Assembly (NCBI RefSeq): GCF_017311575.1
Contig: NZ_JAFFQY010000007.1
Span: 38,305-102,304, forward strand
Reading direction: 5' to 3'
DNA length: 64,000 nucleotides
From: Roseococcus thiosulfatophilus
GTDB taxonomy: Bacteria; Pseudomonadota; Alphaproteobacteria; Acetobacterales; Acetobacteraceae
Shown here: in pieces, positions 1 through 10,423 of the stretch
Layout: each line of letters begins with the position of its first letter
How positions within the stretch are numbered: the first letter of the stretch is position 1
The notes under the pieces: generated by a model
What the model was told of the DNA's origin: nothing
Seen by the model: the letters and a program-made list of their open reading frames with translations, nothing else
Databases searched by the model: none
Made by a program: the position numbers and the translations under genes

Positions 1-603
1 CCGCTGCCCGCCCTGGCGCGCGGCCATGTCACCTTCGGCTGCTACAACAACCTGGCAAAGGTGACGCCCGCGGTGCTGTCGACCTGGGCGCGCATCCTGG
101 CGGCCCTGCCCACCGCGCGGCTGGTGCTGCGGACCCATGCGCTGGGCGACGACCCCACGCGCGCCGCCTTTCTGACACGCGCCGCGGCGTTCGGCATGCC
201 GCTGGACCGGCTGGAACTCCATGGCGCCGTGCCGCACGAGGCGCTATTGGCGGCCTATGGCGAGATCGACCTCTCGCTGGACCCTTTTCCCTATACGGGC
301 GGCCTCACGGTCTGCGAGTCGCTCTGGATGGGCGTGCCGGTGCTGACCAAGGTGAGTGAGGGGTTCGCGGGCCGCCACGCCCTGTCGCACCTCTCCAATG
401 TAGGCCTGCCGGATTGGGCCGTACCCGATGAGGACAGCTATGTGGCCGAGGCCCTGCGCCGCGCCGCGGACCTCCCGGCGCTTGCGGAGCTGCGCGCGGG
501 GCTGCGGGCGCGGGTCGCTGCCTCGCCGCTGTGCGACGGGCCACGCTTTGGGCGCAACCTGGGGCGGGCGCTGCGCCAGGCCTGGGAGGCGCGGCCCGCT
601 TGA
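1..603 (+). CDS. SPINDLY/OGT-family glycosyltransferase, C-terminal part (5' truncated by window)
   Basis: The frame is open from base 1, so only about the last 200 residues are visible. They match the C-terminal catalytic half of bacterial O-linked N-acetylglucosamine transferase (SPINDLY-type) proteins: an FGCYNNLAKVTP-like segment, then DLSLDPFPYTGGLTVCESLWMG, which corresponds to the UDP-sugar binding region, and FAGRHALSHLSNVGLP. Family members usually carry N-terminal TPR repeats, which would lie upstream. The protein presumably transfers a sugar from a nucleotide sugar to a protein or glycan; the acceptor cannot be told. It ends with TGA at 601-603, 32 bp before the next gene on the same strand. 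Confidence 0.8.
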   Translation, partial: PLPALARGHVTFGCYNNLAKVTPAVLSTWARILAALPTARLVLRTHALGDDPTRAAFLTRAAAFGMPLDRLELHGAVPHEALLAAYGEIDLSLDPFPYTGGLTVCESLWMGVPVLTKVSEGFAGRHALSHLSNVGLPDWAVPDEDSYVAEALRRAADLPALAELRAGLRARVAASPLCDGPRFGRNLGRALRQAWEARPA

Positions 604-635
604 CGTCAAGGACGTGTCCCGGCCAGCAATGCGGT

Positions 636-1424
636 ATGGACACGCCCCCCCTCTCCGAGATCGCCAGCCCCGAAATCGCCAGTCATCGGGGTGGTGCCTT
701 CATCTGGCCCGAGAACAGCCTGCTCGCCATCCGCGAAGCGCTGAAGTGGTCGGCCGAGCAGGTGGAACTTGACGTCCATGCCTCGGCGGACGGCGAGCCC
801 GTGGTCATGCACGACGCCACGCTGGACCGCACGACGGACGGGCAGGGGCCGGTGGTGGCCCAGTCCTGGGAGGCGCTGGCCCAGCTTCGCATCCGCGGTA
901 CGGGGGGCGAGACCATCCCGCACCTCTCCCACGCCGCGCGGCTGATCCAGGAGGGCGGGCAGGTGCTGCGGCTGGAGGTGAAGGCGGATGCCCAGGGCCG
1001 GCCCTATCCGGGCCTCGTCGCCCGCTGCGCCGCGGTGGTGGACCAGCATGGCATGCGCGCCCGCACCGTTTTCATGAGCTTCGAGGCGGCGAGTGTCGCC
1101 GAGGCGGCCGCGCTGGGCGGTTTTGCCCAGACCGTCTGGCTGGCCGGGGGCTGGACGCTGCGGGGCATGCGCCCACGCGACACGGTGGCGATGTGCCGCA
1201 GTTGCGGAGCCACGGAGCTCGGCGTCCCCGAGGGCTTGGCCGATGCCACCCTGCGCGATGCGTTGCGGGCGGAGGGGCTGCGCCTGTCGGTCTGGGGGGC
1301 CAACCACGCCCCCACCCTGCATCGCGCCCTGCGGCTGGGGGTGGACGTGATCGCCACCGATGACCCGCCGCTGGCCATCCGGCTGCGCGCATCGGGCGTT
1401 CCGGCGGCTCAAGATCCGCGCTAG
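636..1424 (+). CDS. Glycerophosphodiester phosphodiesterase (GDPD family)
   Basis: A 262-residue protein without a signal peptide, so probably cytoplasmic. It hydrolyses glycerophosphodiesters from phospholipid turnover to glycerol-3-phosphate and an alcohol. GDPD motifs are in order: SHRGG and PEN near residues 16-28, [18 protein letters not shown] near 43-60 (metal and catalytic His), then a TIM-barrel body ending in [13 protein letters not shown] and [10 protein letters not shown], the usual C-terminal motif. I chose ATG 636 because it places the HRG motif near the N terminus; the frame is open further upstream but that part has no family resemblance. No clear Shine-Dalgarno precedes 636. 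It is followed by the leucine-degradation operon. Confidence 0.88.
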   Translation: MDTPPLSEIASPEIASHRGGAFIWPENSLLAIREALKWSAEQVELDVHASADGEPVVMHDATLDRTTDGQGPVVAQSWEALAQLRIRGTGGETIPHLSHAARLIQEGGQVLRLEVKADAQGRPYPGLVARCAAVVDQHGMRARTVFMSFEAASVAEAAALGGFAQTVWLAGGWTLRGMRPRDTVAMCRSCGATELGVPEGLADATLRDALRAEGLRLSVWGANHAPTLHRALRLGVDVIATDDPPLAIRLRASGVPAAQDPR

Positions 1425-1431
1425 CCTGCCA

Positions 1432-1447
1432 CCCTTCCGAGGAAGGG
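1432..1447 (+). promoter_or_regulatory. Hairpin sequestering the Shine-Dalgarno of the isovaleryl-CoA dehydrogenase gene
   Basis: A near-perfect 16-bp inverted repeat, CCCTTCC-GA-GGAAGGG, sits 6 bp before ATG 1454. The right arm is the gene's Shine-Dalgarno. If formed in mRNA the hairpin would hide it; as DNA it could be an operator. The structure is seen; any regulatory role is inference. Confidence 0.4.
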
Positions 1448-1453
1448 AACAAA

Positions 1454-2629
1454 ATGTCCGGAAACGCCCACCTCCCCTCGCTGGATTTCGGCCTGGGGCC
1501 CGAGATTGACGCGCTGCGCGACACGGTGCGCGCCTTCGCCACCGAGCGCGTCGCGCCGCTGGCCGCCGAGATCGACCGGACCGACGAGTTCCCCCGCCAC
1601 CTCTGGCCCGAGATGGGCGCGCTCGGCCTGCACGGGATCACGGTGGACGAGGCGCGGGGTGGGGCCGGCATGGGCTATGTCGCGCATTGCGTGGCGGTGG
1701 AGGAGATCAGCCGCGCCAGCGCCAGCGTGGGGCTGAGCTATGGCGCGCACTCAAATCTCTGCGTGAACCAGATCGAGCGTAACGGCACCCCGGCCCAGCG
1801 CGCCAAGTACCTGCCCAAGCTGATCAGCGGCGAACATCTGGGCGCGCTGGCCATGAGCGAGCCCGGCGCGGGATCGGACGTGGTGTCCATGAAGCTGCGC
1901 GCCGAGAAGCGTGGCGACCGCTACGTGCTGAACGGCACGAAGATGTGGATCACCAACGCGCATTACGCCGAGACGCTGATCGTCTACGCCAAGACCGACC
2001 CGGATGCCGGCCCCAAGGGCATCACCGCCTTCCTGATCGAGCGCGGCTTCAAGGGTTTCACGCCGGCGCAGAAGCTGGACAAGCTCGGCATGCGCGGCTC
2101 CCCCACCAGCGAGCTGGTGTTCGAGGATTGCGAAGTGCCGGAGGAGAACGTGCTCGGCCAGGTGAATGGCGGCGTGCGCGTGCTGATGTCGGGCCTCGAT
2201 TATGAGCGCGTGGTGCTGGCGGCGGGGCCGCTCGGCATCATGCAGGCCTGCCTGGATGTGGTCGTGCCCTACATCCACGAACGCAAGCAGTTCGGCCAGG
2301 CGATCGGTGAGTTCCAGTTCATCCAGGGCAAGGTCGCCGACATGTACACGCGCTTCAACGCGGCGCGGGCCTATGTCTATGCGGTGGCGCGCGCCTGCGA
2401 CGCCGGGCAGACCACGCGCAAGGATGCGGCCGGCGCCATCCTCTTCGCGGCCGAGGAAGCGACGCGGGCGGCGCTGGATGCCATCCAGATCCTGGGCGGG
2501 AATGGCTACATCAACGACTACCCGACGGGCCGCCTGCTGCGGGATGCCAAGCTCTATGAGATCGGCGCCGGCACCAGCGAAATCCGCCGCCTGCTGATCG
2601 GGCGCGAGCTGTTTCGCGAGACGGCATAG
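1454..2629 (+). CDS. liuA: Isovaleryl-CoA dehydrogenase
   Basis: A 391-residue FAD acyl-CoA dehydrogenase that oxidises isovaleryl-CoA to 3-methylcrotonyl-CoA in leucine breakdown. It has the usual order: helical N domain, [10 protein letters not shown] and KMWITNA flavin/substrate segments, [12 protein letters not shown], then the C-terminal helical domain. Substrate type is supported by [14 protein letters not shown] near residue 250, where isovaleryl-CoA dehydrogenases carry their catalytic Glu, and by [13 protein letters not shown], where other acyl-CoA dehydrogenases have YEGTSE with the catalytic Glu. The next two genes encode the carboxylase that uses its product. ATG 1454 has a GGAAGGG Shine-Dalgarno at 1441-1447. 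Confidence 0.93.
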   Translation: MSGNAHLPSLDFGLGPEIDALRDTVRAFATERVAPLAAEIDRTDEFPRHLWPEMGALGLHGITVDEARGGAGMGYVAHCVAVEEISRASASVGLSYGAHSNLCVNQIERNGTPAQRAKYLPKLISGEHLGALAMSEPGAGSDVVSMKLRAEKRGDRYVLNGTKMWITNAHYAETLIVYAKTDPDAGPKGITAFLIERGFKGFTPAQKLDKLGMRGSPTSELVFEDCEVPEENVLGQVNGGVRVLMSGLDYERVVLAAGPLGIMQACLDVVVPYIHERKQFGQAIGEFQFIQGKVADMYTRFNAARAYVYAVARACDAGQTTRKDAAGAILFAAEEATRAALDAIQILGGNGYINDYPTGRLLRDAKLYEIGAGTSEIRRLLIGRELFRETA

Positions 2630-2631
2630 CC

Positions 2632-4233
2632 ATGCGCATCACCAGCCAACTCGACCCGCGCGGGCGGGATTTCCGCGCGCAGGCGGCGCGCACCCAGGAA
2701 TTGCTGGACGAACTCAGCGCGCGCACGGCGCGCGCCGCGCTGGGTGGGCCGGAGGCCGCCCGCGACCGGCATGTGGCGCGCGGCAAGCTGCTGCCGCGGC
2801 AGCGGGTGGAGCGGCTGCTCGACCCCGGCGCGCCCTTCCTCGAACTCTCGCCGCTGGCCGCCCATGGCATGTATGGCGAGGAGATCAACGGCGCCGGCCT
2901 CATCACCGGCATCGGCACCGTGGCCGGCCGCGCCTGCGTCATCGTGGCCAATGACGCCACGGTGAAGGGCGGCAGCTACTACCCGATGACGGTGAAGAAG
3001 CACCTTCGCGCGCAGGAGGTGGCGCAGCAGAACCGGCTGCCCTGCCTGTATCTCGTGGACAGCGGCGGCGCCAACCTGCCCAACCAGGACGAGATCTTCC
3101 CTGACCGCGAGCATTTCGGCCGCATCTTCTTCAACCAGGCGAACATGTCGGCCGCCGGCATCCCGCAGATCGCGGCCGTGATGGGAAGCTGCACCGCGGG
3201 CGGCGCCTATGTGCCGGCGATGTGCGACGAGGCCGTGATCGTCCGCAACCAGGGCACCATCTTTCTGGGTGGCCCGCCGCTGGTGAAGGCGGCGACGGGC
3301 GAAATCGTCTCGGCCGAGGATTTGGGCGGCGGCGACGTCCACACGCGGCTTTCGGGCGTGGCCGACCACCTGGCGCAGGACGACATGCACGCGTTGGGGC
3401 TGATGCGGCGCATCGTGGGCAACCTGAATGCCGCTTCCCCGCCCACGCCGCCCTTCCCGCCCGAGGCGCCGGCCTATGACCCCGCCGAACTGAACGGCGT
3501 GATCCCCTCCGATGTCCGCGCCCCCTTCGAGGTTCGGGAAGTCATCGCGCGCATCGTGGACGGCTCCGTGCTGGACGAGTTCAAGCCGCGCTATGGCACC
3601 ACGCTGGTGACCGGCTTCGCGCGCATCTGGGGCATGCCGGTCGGCATCATCGCCAATAACGGCATCCTCTTCAGCGAGAGCGCGCAAAAGGGTGCCCATT
3701 TCATCGAGCTGTGCTGCCAGCGCGGCATCCCGCTGCTGTTCCTGCAGAACATCTCGGGCTTCATGGTGGGCCGCAAATATGAGGCCGGCGGCATCGCCAA
3801 GGATGGCGCGAAGCTGGTCACGGCCGTCGCCACCGCGCAGGTGCCCAAGATCACGGTCATCATCGGCGGCAGCTTCGGCGCGGGGAATTACGGCATGTGC
3901 GGCCGCGCCTATTCGCCACGTTTTCTCTTCACCTGGCCCAATGCGCGCATCAGCGTGATGGGGGGCGAGCAGGCGGCCTCCGTGCTGGCCACCCTGCGGC
4001 GGGACAACCTGGAAGCCTCCGGCCGCGCCTGGAGCGCCGAGGAGGAAGAGGCGTTCAAGGCGCCCATCCGCGAAAAATACGAACGCGAGGGCGACCCCTA
4101 CTACGCCACCGCCCGCCTGTGGGATGACGGCATCATCCCGCCCGCCATGACGCGCGACGTGCTGGGCCTCGCGTTCAACGCCGCGCTGCACGCGCCCATT
4201 CCGCCGACGAAGTTCGGCCTGTTCCGGATGTGA
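2632..4233 (+). CDS. mccB: 3-Methylcrotonyl-CoA carboxylase, carboxyltransferase (beta) subunit
   Basis: 533 residues, the typical length for the biotin-dependent carboxyltransferase subunit. It moves CO2 from carboxybiotin to 3-methylcrotonyl-CoA, giving 3-methylglutaconyl-CoA. Two crotonase-fold halves are visible: the N half with [14 protein letters not shown] and [13 protein letters not shown] (acyl-CoA side), and the C half with [12 protein letters not shown] and [16 protein letters not shown] (biotin side). The SGGANLPNQ form is characteristic of MCC rather than propionyl-CoA carboxylase. The gene starts 2 bp after the dehydrogenase stop (TAG at 2627-2629), which suggests translational coupling. 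Its stop overlaps a possible GTG start of the next gene. Confidence 0.93.
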   Translation: MRITSQLDPRGRDFRAQAARTQELLDELSARTARAALGGPEAARDRHVARGKLLPRQRVERLLDPGAPFLELSPLAAHGMYGEEINGAGLITGIGTVAGRACVIVANDATVKGGSYYPMTVKKHLRAQEVAQQNRLPCLYLVDSGGANLPNQDEIFPDREHFGRIFFNQANMSAAGIPQIAAVMGSCTAGGAYVPAMCDEAVIVRNQGTIFLGGPPLVKAATGEIVSAEDLGGGDVHTRLSGVADHLAQDDMHALGLMRRIVGNLNAASPPTPPFPPEAPAYDPAELNGVIPSDVRAPFEVREVIARIVDGSVLDEFKPRYGTTLVTGFARIWGMPVGIIANNGILFSESAQKGAHFIELCCQRGIPLLFLQNISGFMVGRKYEAGGIAKDGAKLVTAVATAQVPKITVIIGGSFGAGNYGMCGRAYSPRFLFTWPNARISVMGGEQAASVLATLRRDNLEASGRAWSAEEEEAFKAPIREKYEREGDPYYATARLWDDGIIPPAMTRDVLGLAFNAALHAPIPPTKFGLFRM

Positions 4234-4238
4234 CGCGC

Positions 4239-6206
4239 ATGTTCCGCAAGATCCTGATCGCGAACCGGGGCGAGATCGCCGCCCGCATCATGCGGACCGC
4301 CCGCCGCATGGGCATTTCCACCGTGGCTGTGTTCAGCGAGGCCGACCGCCGCGCCCTGCATGTGCGCGAGGCCGACGAGGCGTATTTCATCGGCCCCGCT
4401 CCGGCGCGCGAGAGCTACCTGCGCGCCGAGGCCATCCTGGAGGTGGCGCGGGCCAGCGGCGCCGAGGCCATCCATCCGGGCTACGGCTTCCTTTCCGAGA
4501 ACGCGGAATTCGCCGAGGCCTGCGCCCAGGCCGGCATCGCCTTCATCGGCCCCTCGCCCGCCGCCATCCGCGCCATGGGCAGCAAGGCCGAGAGCAAGCG
4601 GCTGATGGTGGCCGCCGGCGTCCCCACCGTGCCCGGCTATCACGGCGCCGCGCAGGAGGACGACATGCTGGCAGGCGAGGCCCGGCGCATCGGCTTTCCC
4701 GTGCTGATCAAGGCGAGTGCCGGCGGGGGCGGGAAGGGGATGCGCCCCGTGTATGACGCCGCCGACTTCGCGCGCGAACTGGAGGGCGCGCGGCGCGAGG
4801 CGCTGGCCGCCTTCGGCGACGATCGCGTGCTGATCGAGAAATACCTGACCAGGCCGCGCCATGTGGAGGTGCAGGTGATGGGCGACACCCATGGCCGCAT
4901 CGTCCACCTGCACACGCGCGACTGCTCCATCCAGCGCCGCCACCAGAAGGTGCTGGAGGAGGCGCCGGCCCCCGCCCTCTCGGACGCGTTGCGCGCCCGG
5001 CTGCACGAGGCCGCCGTGAACGCCGCCGCCGCCGTGGGCTATGTGAACGCCGGCACGGTGGAATTCGTGGTGGAGGGCGAGGACGCCTTCTTCCTCGAGA
5101 TGAACACCCGCCTGCAGGTGGAGCATCCCGTCACCGAGATGGTGACGGGCCTCGACCTGGTGGAATGGCAGCTGCGCGTGGCCGCCGGCGAGGCCCTGCC
5201 GGCAGTTTGGCCCCCCGCGCCGCGTGGCCATGCCGTGGAGGTGCGCCTCTATGCCGAGGAGCCCGAGCACGACTTCCGCCCCGCCACGGGCAGGCTGCGA
5301 AAGCTGGGCCCCACCGACCTCGGCGAGCATGTCCGGATGGACACCGGCTTCGCGGCGGGTGACAGCGTCACCGCCTTCTATGACCCGATGCTGGCCAAAC
5401 TCATCGCCTGGGGCGAGGGCCGCGATGCGGCGTTGGTGCGACTCTCCCAGGCCCTGGCGGCGCTGGAGGTGGAGGGGGTGGGCAACAACCTCCGCTTTCT
5501 CCGGCGCCTGCTGGGACATGAGGCGCTGCGGGCCGCCGAACTCGACACCGGGGTCATCGCGCGCCATGGCGAGGCGCTGCTGGCCCCGCCCAAGGCTGCG
5601 CCGCCCGAGGCGCTGATCGCGGCGGCGGCGGGCGAGGCCATGCTCGCGCGGCAGCGCGCGGCGCCGGCCACGCCCTGGGCCCAGGCCGCCGGCTGGCGCC
5701 TGCAGGGCGGGGCGGAGACGGTCTCGCTCTGGGAGGATGGCGTGGCGCCGCGCCGCGTGGTGCTGCGCTGGCGGGAAGGTGGCTTCGCGGCGGAGGTGGA
5801 GGGCGAGGCGCCCCGCCACATCACCGTCGCCTTGCAGCATGGCCGCCTGGCCCTGGGCGAGGGCGACCGACTGACCGCCTTCGCCCTCCAGGCCGAGGAG
5901 GATGGCGTCACCCTTCGCATGGGGGGGCAAACCTGGCGGCTCTACCGCCGGGACCCCTATGCGCCGGTGGAGGAGGGCGGGGCCTCGGAAAGCCGCCTCG
6001 CCGCACCCATTCCCGGCCGGGTGGTCCAGGTGCTGGTGGCGCCCGGCGATGCGGTCACGCGCGGGCAGCTGTTGGCGGTGCTGGAGGCCATGAAGACCGA
6101 GATCAAGATTACCGCCCCGCGCGATGGGGTGGTGGCGCATCTGGGCTGCGCCGCGGGCGATTCCATCGAGGAGGGCACCGAGGTCGTCACCCTGGCGGAC
6201 CCCTGA
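4239..6206 (+). CDS. mccA: 3-Methylcrotonyl-CoA carboxylase, biotin carboxylase/carrier (alpha) subunit
   Basis: About 655 residues. The N-terminal biotin carboxylase begins MFRKILIANRGEIAARI and has ATP-grasp motifs KASAGGGGKGM and EMNTRLQVEHPVTEMV; a middle BT domain follows; a C-terminal biotinyl domain has VLEAMKTE near residue 625, whose Lys carries biotin. The commonest form of this motif is AMKM; AMKT is a known variant. The subunit carboxylates its own biotin with ATP and bicarbonate for the beta subunit. A GTG at 4230 overlapping the mccB stop (GTGA) would add three residues; I prefer ATG 4239 because family members start at MF-KILIANRGE. No HMG-CoA lyase or methylglutaconyl-CoA hydratase gene follows. 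Confidence 0.93.
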   Translation: MFRKILIANRGEIAARIMRTARRMGISTVAVFSEADRRALHVREADEAYFIGPAPARESYLRAEAILEVARASGAEAIHPGYGFLSENAEFAEACAQAGIAFIGPSPAAIRAMGSKAESKRLMVAAGVPTVPGYHGAAQEDDMLAGEARRIGFPVLIKASAGGGGKGMRPVYDAADFARELEGARREALAAFGDDRVLIEKYLTRPRHVEVQVMGDTHGRIVHLHTRDCSIQRRHQKVLEEAPAPALSDALRARLHEAAVNAAAAVGYVNAGTVEFVVEGEDAFFLEMNTRLQVEHPVTEMVTGLDLVEWQLRVAAGEALPAVWPPAPRGHAVEVRLYAEEPEHDFRPATGRLRKLGPTDLGEHVRMDTGFAAGDSVTAFYDPMLAKLIAWGEGRDAALVRLSQALAALEVEGVGNNLRFLRRLLGHEALRAAELDTGVIARHGEALLAPPKAAPPEALIAAAAGEAMLARQRAAPATPWAQAAGWRLQGGAETVSLWEDGVAPRRVVLRWREGGFAAEVEGEAPRHITVALQHGRLALGEGDRLTAFALQAEEDGVTLRMGGQTWRLYRRDPYAPVEEGGASESRLAAPIPGRVVQVLVAPGDAVTRGQLLAVLEAMKTEIKITAPRDGVVAHLGCAAGDSIEEGTEVVTLADP

Positions 6207-6216
6207 ACATGAAAAA

Positions 6217-6242
6217 GGCCCGGCGGATCGCTCCGCCGGGCC
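6217..6242 (-). terminator. Intrinsic terminator of the Bax-inhibitor-1 gene
   Basis: Perfect 11-bp stem (6217-6227 with 6232-6242) and a 4-nt loop. Read on the minus strand it is followed by five T residues (6216-6212), the classical Rho-independent form. It lies between the convergent mccA and Bax-inhibitor genes. On the plus strand no T run follows. Confidence 0.8.
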
Positions 6243-6260
6243 GGTCGGCCTTGGGGCCGG

Positions 6261-6947
6261 TTACTCCTGGTTCCGCATGCCCATGAACTGGAGCAGGAAC
6301 TGGAACAGGTTGATGAAGTTCAGGTAGAGGCCCAGCGCGTCCATCACGCTGCGCTTGCCCGCCATCTCCGAGCCCTCGGCATAGGCGTGCTCGATGTAGT
6401 CGTTCTTGATCCGCTGCGTGTCCCACATGGTCAGGCCGCAGAAGATGATCACGCCCAGGATCGAGACGACGAAGGCAATGGCCGGAGAGCCGATGAAGAT
6501 GTTCACCACCATCGCGATGATGATGCCGATGAGGCCCATCATCATGAAGCTGCCCAGCTTCGTCAGGTCACGCTTCGTCGTGTAGCCGATCAGGCTCATC
6601 GCCGCGAACATCGCCGAGGTGGCGAAGAAGGTGCTCGCGATCGAGGACGCCGTGTAGATCACGAAGATGTTCGACATGCTCGCGCCCATCACGGCCGCGA
6701 ACACCCAGAACAGCGCCTGGGCCGTCGTCTTGCTCATCCGGTTGATGCCGAAGGAGAGGACGAGGACGAAGGCCAGCGGCGAGAACATCGCGATCCAGCC
6801 GAGGATGGTCGGCGCGGTGGCCAGGCCGCGCGGCGTGCGGACCGTGGTGTAGAAGAGTTCCGCGACGGCGGGGGTGCTCGCGATCAGGTAGGCCACGATG
6901 GCCGTGAGCAGCAGGCCCGACGCCATCCAGTTGTAGACGCGGAGCAT
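6261..6947 (-). CDS. Bax inhibitor-1 (YccA/BI-1) family membrane protein; 5' end probably frameshifted
   Basis: The open frame encodes 228 residues of a BI-1 family integral membrane protein, with about seven hydrophobic helices, starting MLRVYNWMASGLLLTAIVAYL and ending with the conserved helix AEGSEMAGKRSVMDALGLYLNFINLFQFLL. Family members in bacteria are putative Ca2+/H+ leak channels and interact with membrane proteases. BI-1 proteins usually have about 30 extra cytoplasmic residues before this point. Those residues are present upstream (from ATG 7048-7050, ending GRAGALDQAVLDE) but in another frame. Deleting one A on the minus strand at 6962 restores DEGLRSYMLRVYNW, the canonical family junction. 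So this is either a frameshifted allele or a base-call error, and the intended gene is probably 6261-7050. All membrane helices lie in the intact part. Confidence 0.82.
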   Translation of the reverse strand: MLRVYNWMASGLLLTAIVAYLIASTPAVAELFYTTVRTPRGLATAPTILGWIAMFSPLAFVLVLSFGINRMSKTTAQALFWVFAAVMGASMSNIFVIYTASSIASTFFATSAMFAAMSLIGYTTKRDLTKLGSFMMMGLIGIIIAMVVNIFIGSPAIAFVVSILGVIIFCGLTMWDTQRIKNDYIEHAYAEGSEMAGKRSVMDALGLYLNFINLFQFLLQFMGMRNQE

Positions 6948-7165
6948 GTAGCTGCGCAGCCTCCTCGTCGAGGACCGCCTGATCGAGCGCGCCGGCGCGG
7001 CCCCAGCCTTGCTGCGGCTGAGTCCACCGAGATTGGGGTTGGAGTGCCATGGGTGAATGTGTCCTCCTGAATCGGGCGTTGCCCGTCGTGCCGCTATATG
7101 GACCGGCTGTAATCCGAATTCAACGCCATTTCACGTTGCCTGGACTTCTTTACGCTGCGGTGCGG

Positions 7166-9664
7166 CTACTCGTTCCGCAGCAGGGGACCAGGACGGGCGC
7201 GCAGAGCCAGGGCGGTGCCAGCATAGCCGAAGGCCAGCACCAGAACCATGCAGCCCAGCACTGTCAAGGCCAGGGTGCCCGGCAGGAACAGCCATTCCTG
7301 CCGCATGATGCCACGCACCACGCCCCAGGCCGCCGCCGTGCCGGCCGCGGCCGCCAGCAGCCCCGCGAAGGCGCCGAGTGCCCCGAATTCCACCAGGAAG
7401 GCCCGGCGGATCTGGCCGCGCGTGGCGCCCACGGTCTTGAGCACCACGGCCTCGCGCACGCGGCGGCGCTGGCCCGCGGCGACGGCGCCCGCCAGCACCA
7501 GCGCGCCCGCCAGCAAGGTCACCGAACCCGTCGCCGTCAGCGCCGTGGCGATGCGCCCCAGCAACTCCGCCACCTGGGCCAAGGCGTCGCGCACCCGCAC
7601 GCCCGAGACGTTGGGCAGCGCGTCCGTGATACGCCGCAGCAGCAGCCCGTCCTGCGCCGGGTCGCCGCGCACCGTGGCGATATGGGTGTGGGGTGCCGCC
7701 GAGAGCAGGCCGGGTGAGGCCACCAGGGTGAAGTTCATGGCCAGGCTGCGCCATTCCACTTGGCGCAGGTTCGCGATGGTCATCTCCACCTCGCGCCCCA
7801 GCACGTTCACCGTGATGGTGTCGCCGATGCCCACGCCCCAGCCTCGGGCGAGATTGGCGTCGAAGGAGAGCAGGGTGGGGCCGGAATGGTCGGGCGCCCA
7901 CCAGCGGCCCTCGACCAGCCGTGTGCCTTCCGGGATCTCGGCCGTGTAGGTCAGGCCGCGCTCGCCCCGGAGCGCCCAGGCGGTGTCCGGGGTGGTCTGG
8001 TATTCTTCGGCCGGGATGCCGCGCACGCTGCTGATGCGCGCGCGCAGGCTGGCCACACGGCGCACCTCTTCCACGCCGGGCGTCTCGCGCGCCAGCCGGT
8101 CAAAGTCGCCCACCTGGTCGGGCTGGATGTCGATGAAGAAGAAGTTGGGCGCGCGGTTGGGCATCTCACTGCCGATGGCGGCGCGCAGATTGCCCTCGAT
8201 CTGCGCGATGGCGGCGAGCGTGGTCAGCCCCAGCCCCAAGGCCACCAGCATGATGGGCGTGGCCGCCCCCGGCCGGTGGAGGTTGGCGAGCCCGAGCCGG
8301 ATGGCCGGACGGCGGATGTGCGACAGGCGCTTCGCACCCCACATCAGCACCCCGGCTCCCAGGCGGAACACCACCAGCGCCACCGCGGCACCCGCGCAGA
8401 AGGCCATGGCGAAGAAGGGCTGCTCGGCCGTCAGGATCACCAGCGCCACCAGGGCGCCCGCCGTCACGGCGTTCAGTGCCATCACGCGCCAGCCGGGGCG
8501 GCGGGCCTCGGTGCGGAACATGTCGCGGAACAGGGCGGCACCCGGGATGCGCCCCGCGCGGCCGAGCGGCCAGAGCGCGAAGGTCAGCGCAGTCAGCAGG
8601 CCGTAGAGAGCGGCCAGCCCCAGCGGCGCCGGATAGAAGCCCATGCGCGGCGGCACGGGCAGCGCGCCGGCCAGCAATTGCGCGGCCAGGAAGGTGAGGC
8701 CCCAGCCGGCCAGCAGGCCAAAGAGGATGCCCACGGCGGAGAGCGCCAGCACCTGGAACAGATAGGCCGAGAAGATGGCCGTGCTGGGGGCGCCCATGCA
8801 GCGCAGGGTGGCGATGGTGCGCGCCCGCGCCTCCAGCCAGGCGCGCACGCCCGTCGCCACGCCGATGCCGCCCACCAGCAGCGCCGTCAGCCCCGCCAGG
8901 GTCAGGAAGGAGGCGGCGCGGTCGAGGAAGCGGTTCACCCCCGGCTCGGCCTGTTCCGCGAGCCGCACGCGCCAGGGCGCGGTGGGGAAGGCCGCGCGGA
9001 GGTCATTGCCGAAGGCCCGCGCCGAGGCGCCCTCGGGCAGGCGGATGCGGTATTCGTGGCTGATCAGGCTACCGGGCTGGGCAAGGCCCGTGGCGGCGAG
9101 TTGGTCCAGCGGGATGATGGCGCGCGGGCCGAAGACGGTGGGGGTGGCGACGCGGTCCGGTTCCTCGGTGATGCGCGCGGCGAAGGTGAACTGCGCCTCG
9201 CCCAGGCGCACCGCGTCGCCCGTGGTGAGGCCCAGCCGGTCGGCCACCGCGGGTTCGGCCACGACGGCCGCGCCGGAGAGGGGCACCGCCGGGTCCAGCC
9301 GCAGCTCGCCGAAGAGCGGGTAGAGGCCATCGGCGGCCTTGAGTTCCACGAGGCTCCGCTCGCCCGAGGGGGCCACCAGCATGGCGCGCAGCATCCGCAC
9401 CTCGCTGATGGTGCCGCCACGGGCGCGCACCCAGTCGAGGGTGGCCGCATCCACCGGCTGGTAGCCGCCACGGATTTCGAGGTCACCGCCCAGGATGCGC
9501 GCGCCATCCGCCTGCAACCCGGCCTGGATGCCCGCGCGCAGCGTGCCCACGGCCGCGATGGCGGCCACGCCGAGCGCCAGGCAGGCCAGCACCAGCCAAA
9601 GCCCGCGGGCACCCCCGCGCAATTCGCGCCGCGCGAGGCGCAGCCCCATCATCACATCGCGCAT
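7166..9664 (-). CDS. ABC transporter permease, FtsX-like, two-module (YbbP type)
   Basis: 832 residues. An N-terminal helix (LVLACLALGVAAIAAVGTL) is followed by a large periplasmic MacB-PCD-like domain, then three-helix FtsX bundles near residues 250-430 and again at the C terminus, with a second periplasmic domain between. This is the layout of YbbP, the permease partner of YbbA, thought to export or extract lipophilic substrates; the true substrate is unknown. It starts 2 bp after the stop of the ATPase gene, so the two form an operon. An internal ATG, four codons in (MMGLRL), is an alternative start. Confidence 0.85.
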   Translation of the reverse strand: MRDVMMGLRLARRELRGGARGLWLVLACLALGVAAIAAVGTLRAGIQAGLQADGARILGGDLEIRGGYQPVDAATLDWVRARGGTISEVRMLRAMLVAPSGERSLVELKAADGLYPLFGELRLDPAVPLSGAAVVAEPAVADRLGLTTGDAVRLGEAQFTFAARITEEPDRVATPTVFGPRAIIPLDQLAATGLAQPGSLISHEYRIRLPEGASARAFGNDLRAAFPTAPWRVRLAEQAEPGVNRFLDRAASFLTLAGLTALLVGGIGVATGVRAWLEARARTIATLRCMGAPSTAIFSAYLFQVLALSAVGILFGLLAGWGLTFLAAQLLAGALPVPPRMGFYPAPLGLAALYGLLTALTFALWPLGRAGRIPGAALFRDMFRTEARRPGWRVMALNAVTAGALVALVILTAEQPFFAMAFCAGAAVALVVFRLGAGVLMWGAKRLSHIRRPAIRLGLANLHRPGAATPIMLVALGLGLTTLAAIAQIEGNLRAAIGSEMPNRAPNFFFIDIQPDQVGDFDRLARETPGVEEVRRVASLRARISSVRGIPAEEYQTTPDTAWALRGERGLTYTAEIPEGTRLVEGRWWAPDHSGPTLLSFDANLARGWGVGIGDTITVNVLGREVEMTIANLRQVEWRSLAMNFTLVASPGLLSAAPHTHIATVRGDPAQDGLLLRRITDALPNVSGVRVRDALAQVAELLGRIATALTATGSVTLLAGALVLAGAVAAGQRRRVREAVVLKTVGATRGQIRRAFLVEFGALGAFAGLLAAAAGTAAAWGVVRGIMRQEWLFLPGTLALTVLGCMVLVLAFGYAGTALALRARPGPLLRNE

Positions 9665-9666
9665 AG

Positions 9667-10383
<717 letters not shown>

Positions 10384-10423
10384 CACCTTGCGATATGGGC
10401 GCCGCGTTGCGCTGCAAAAGGGT

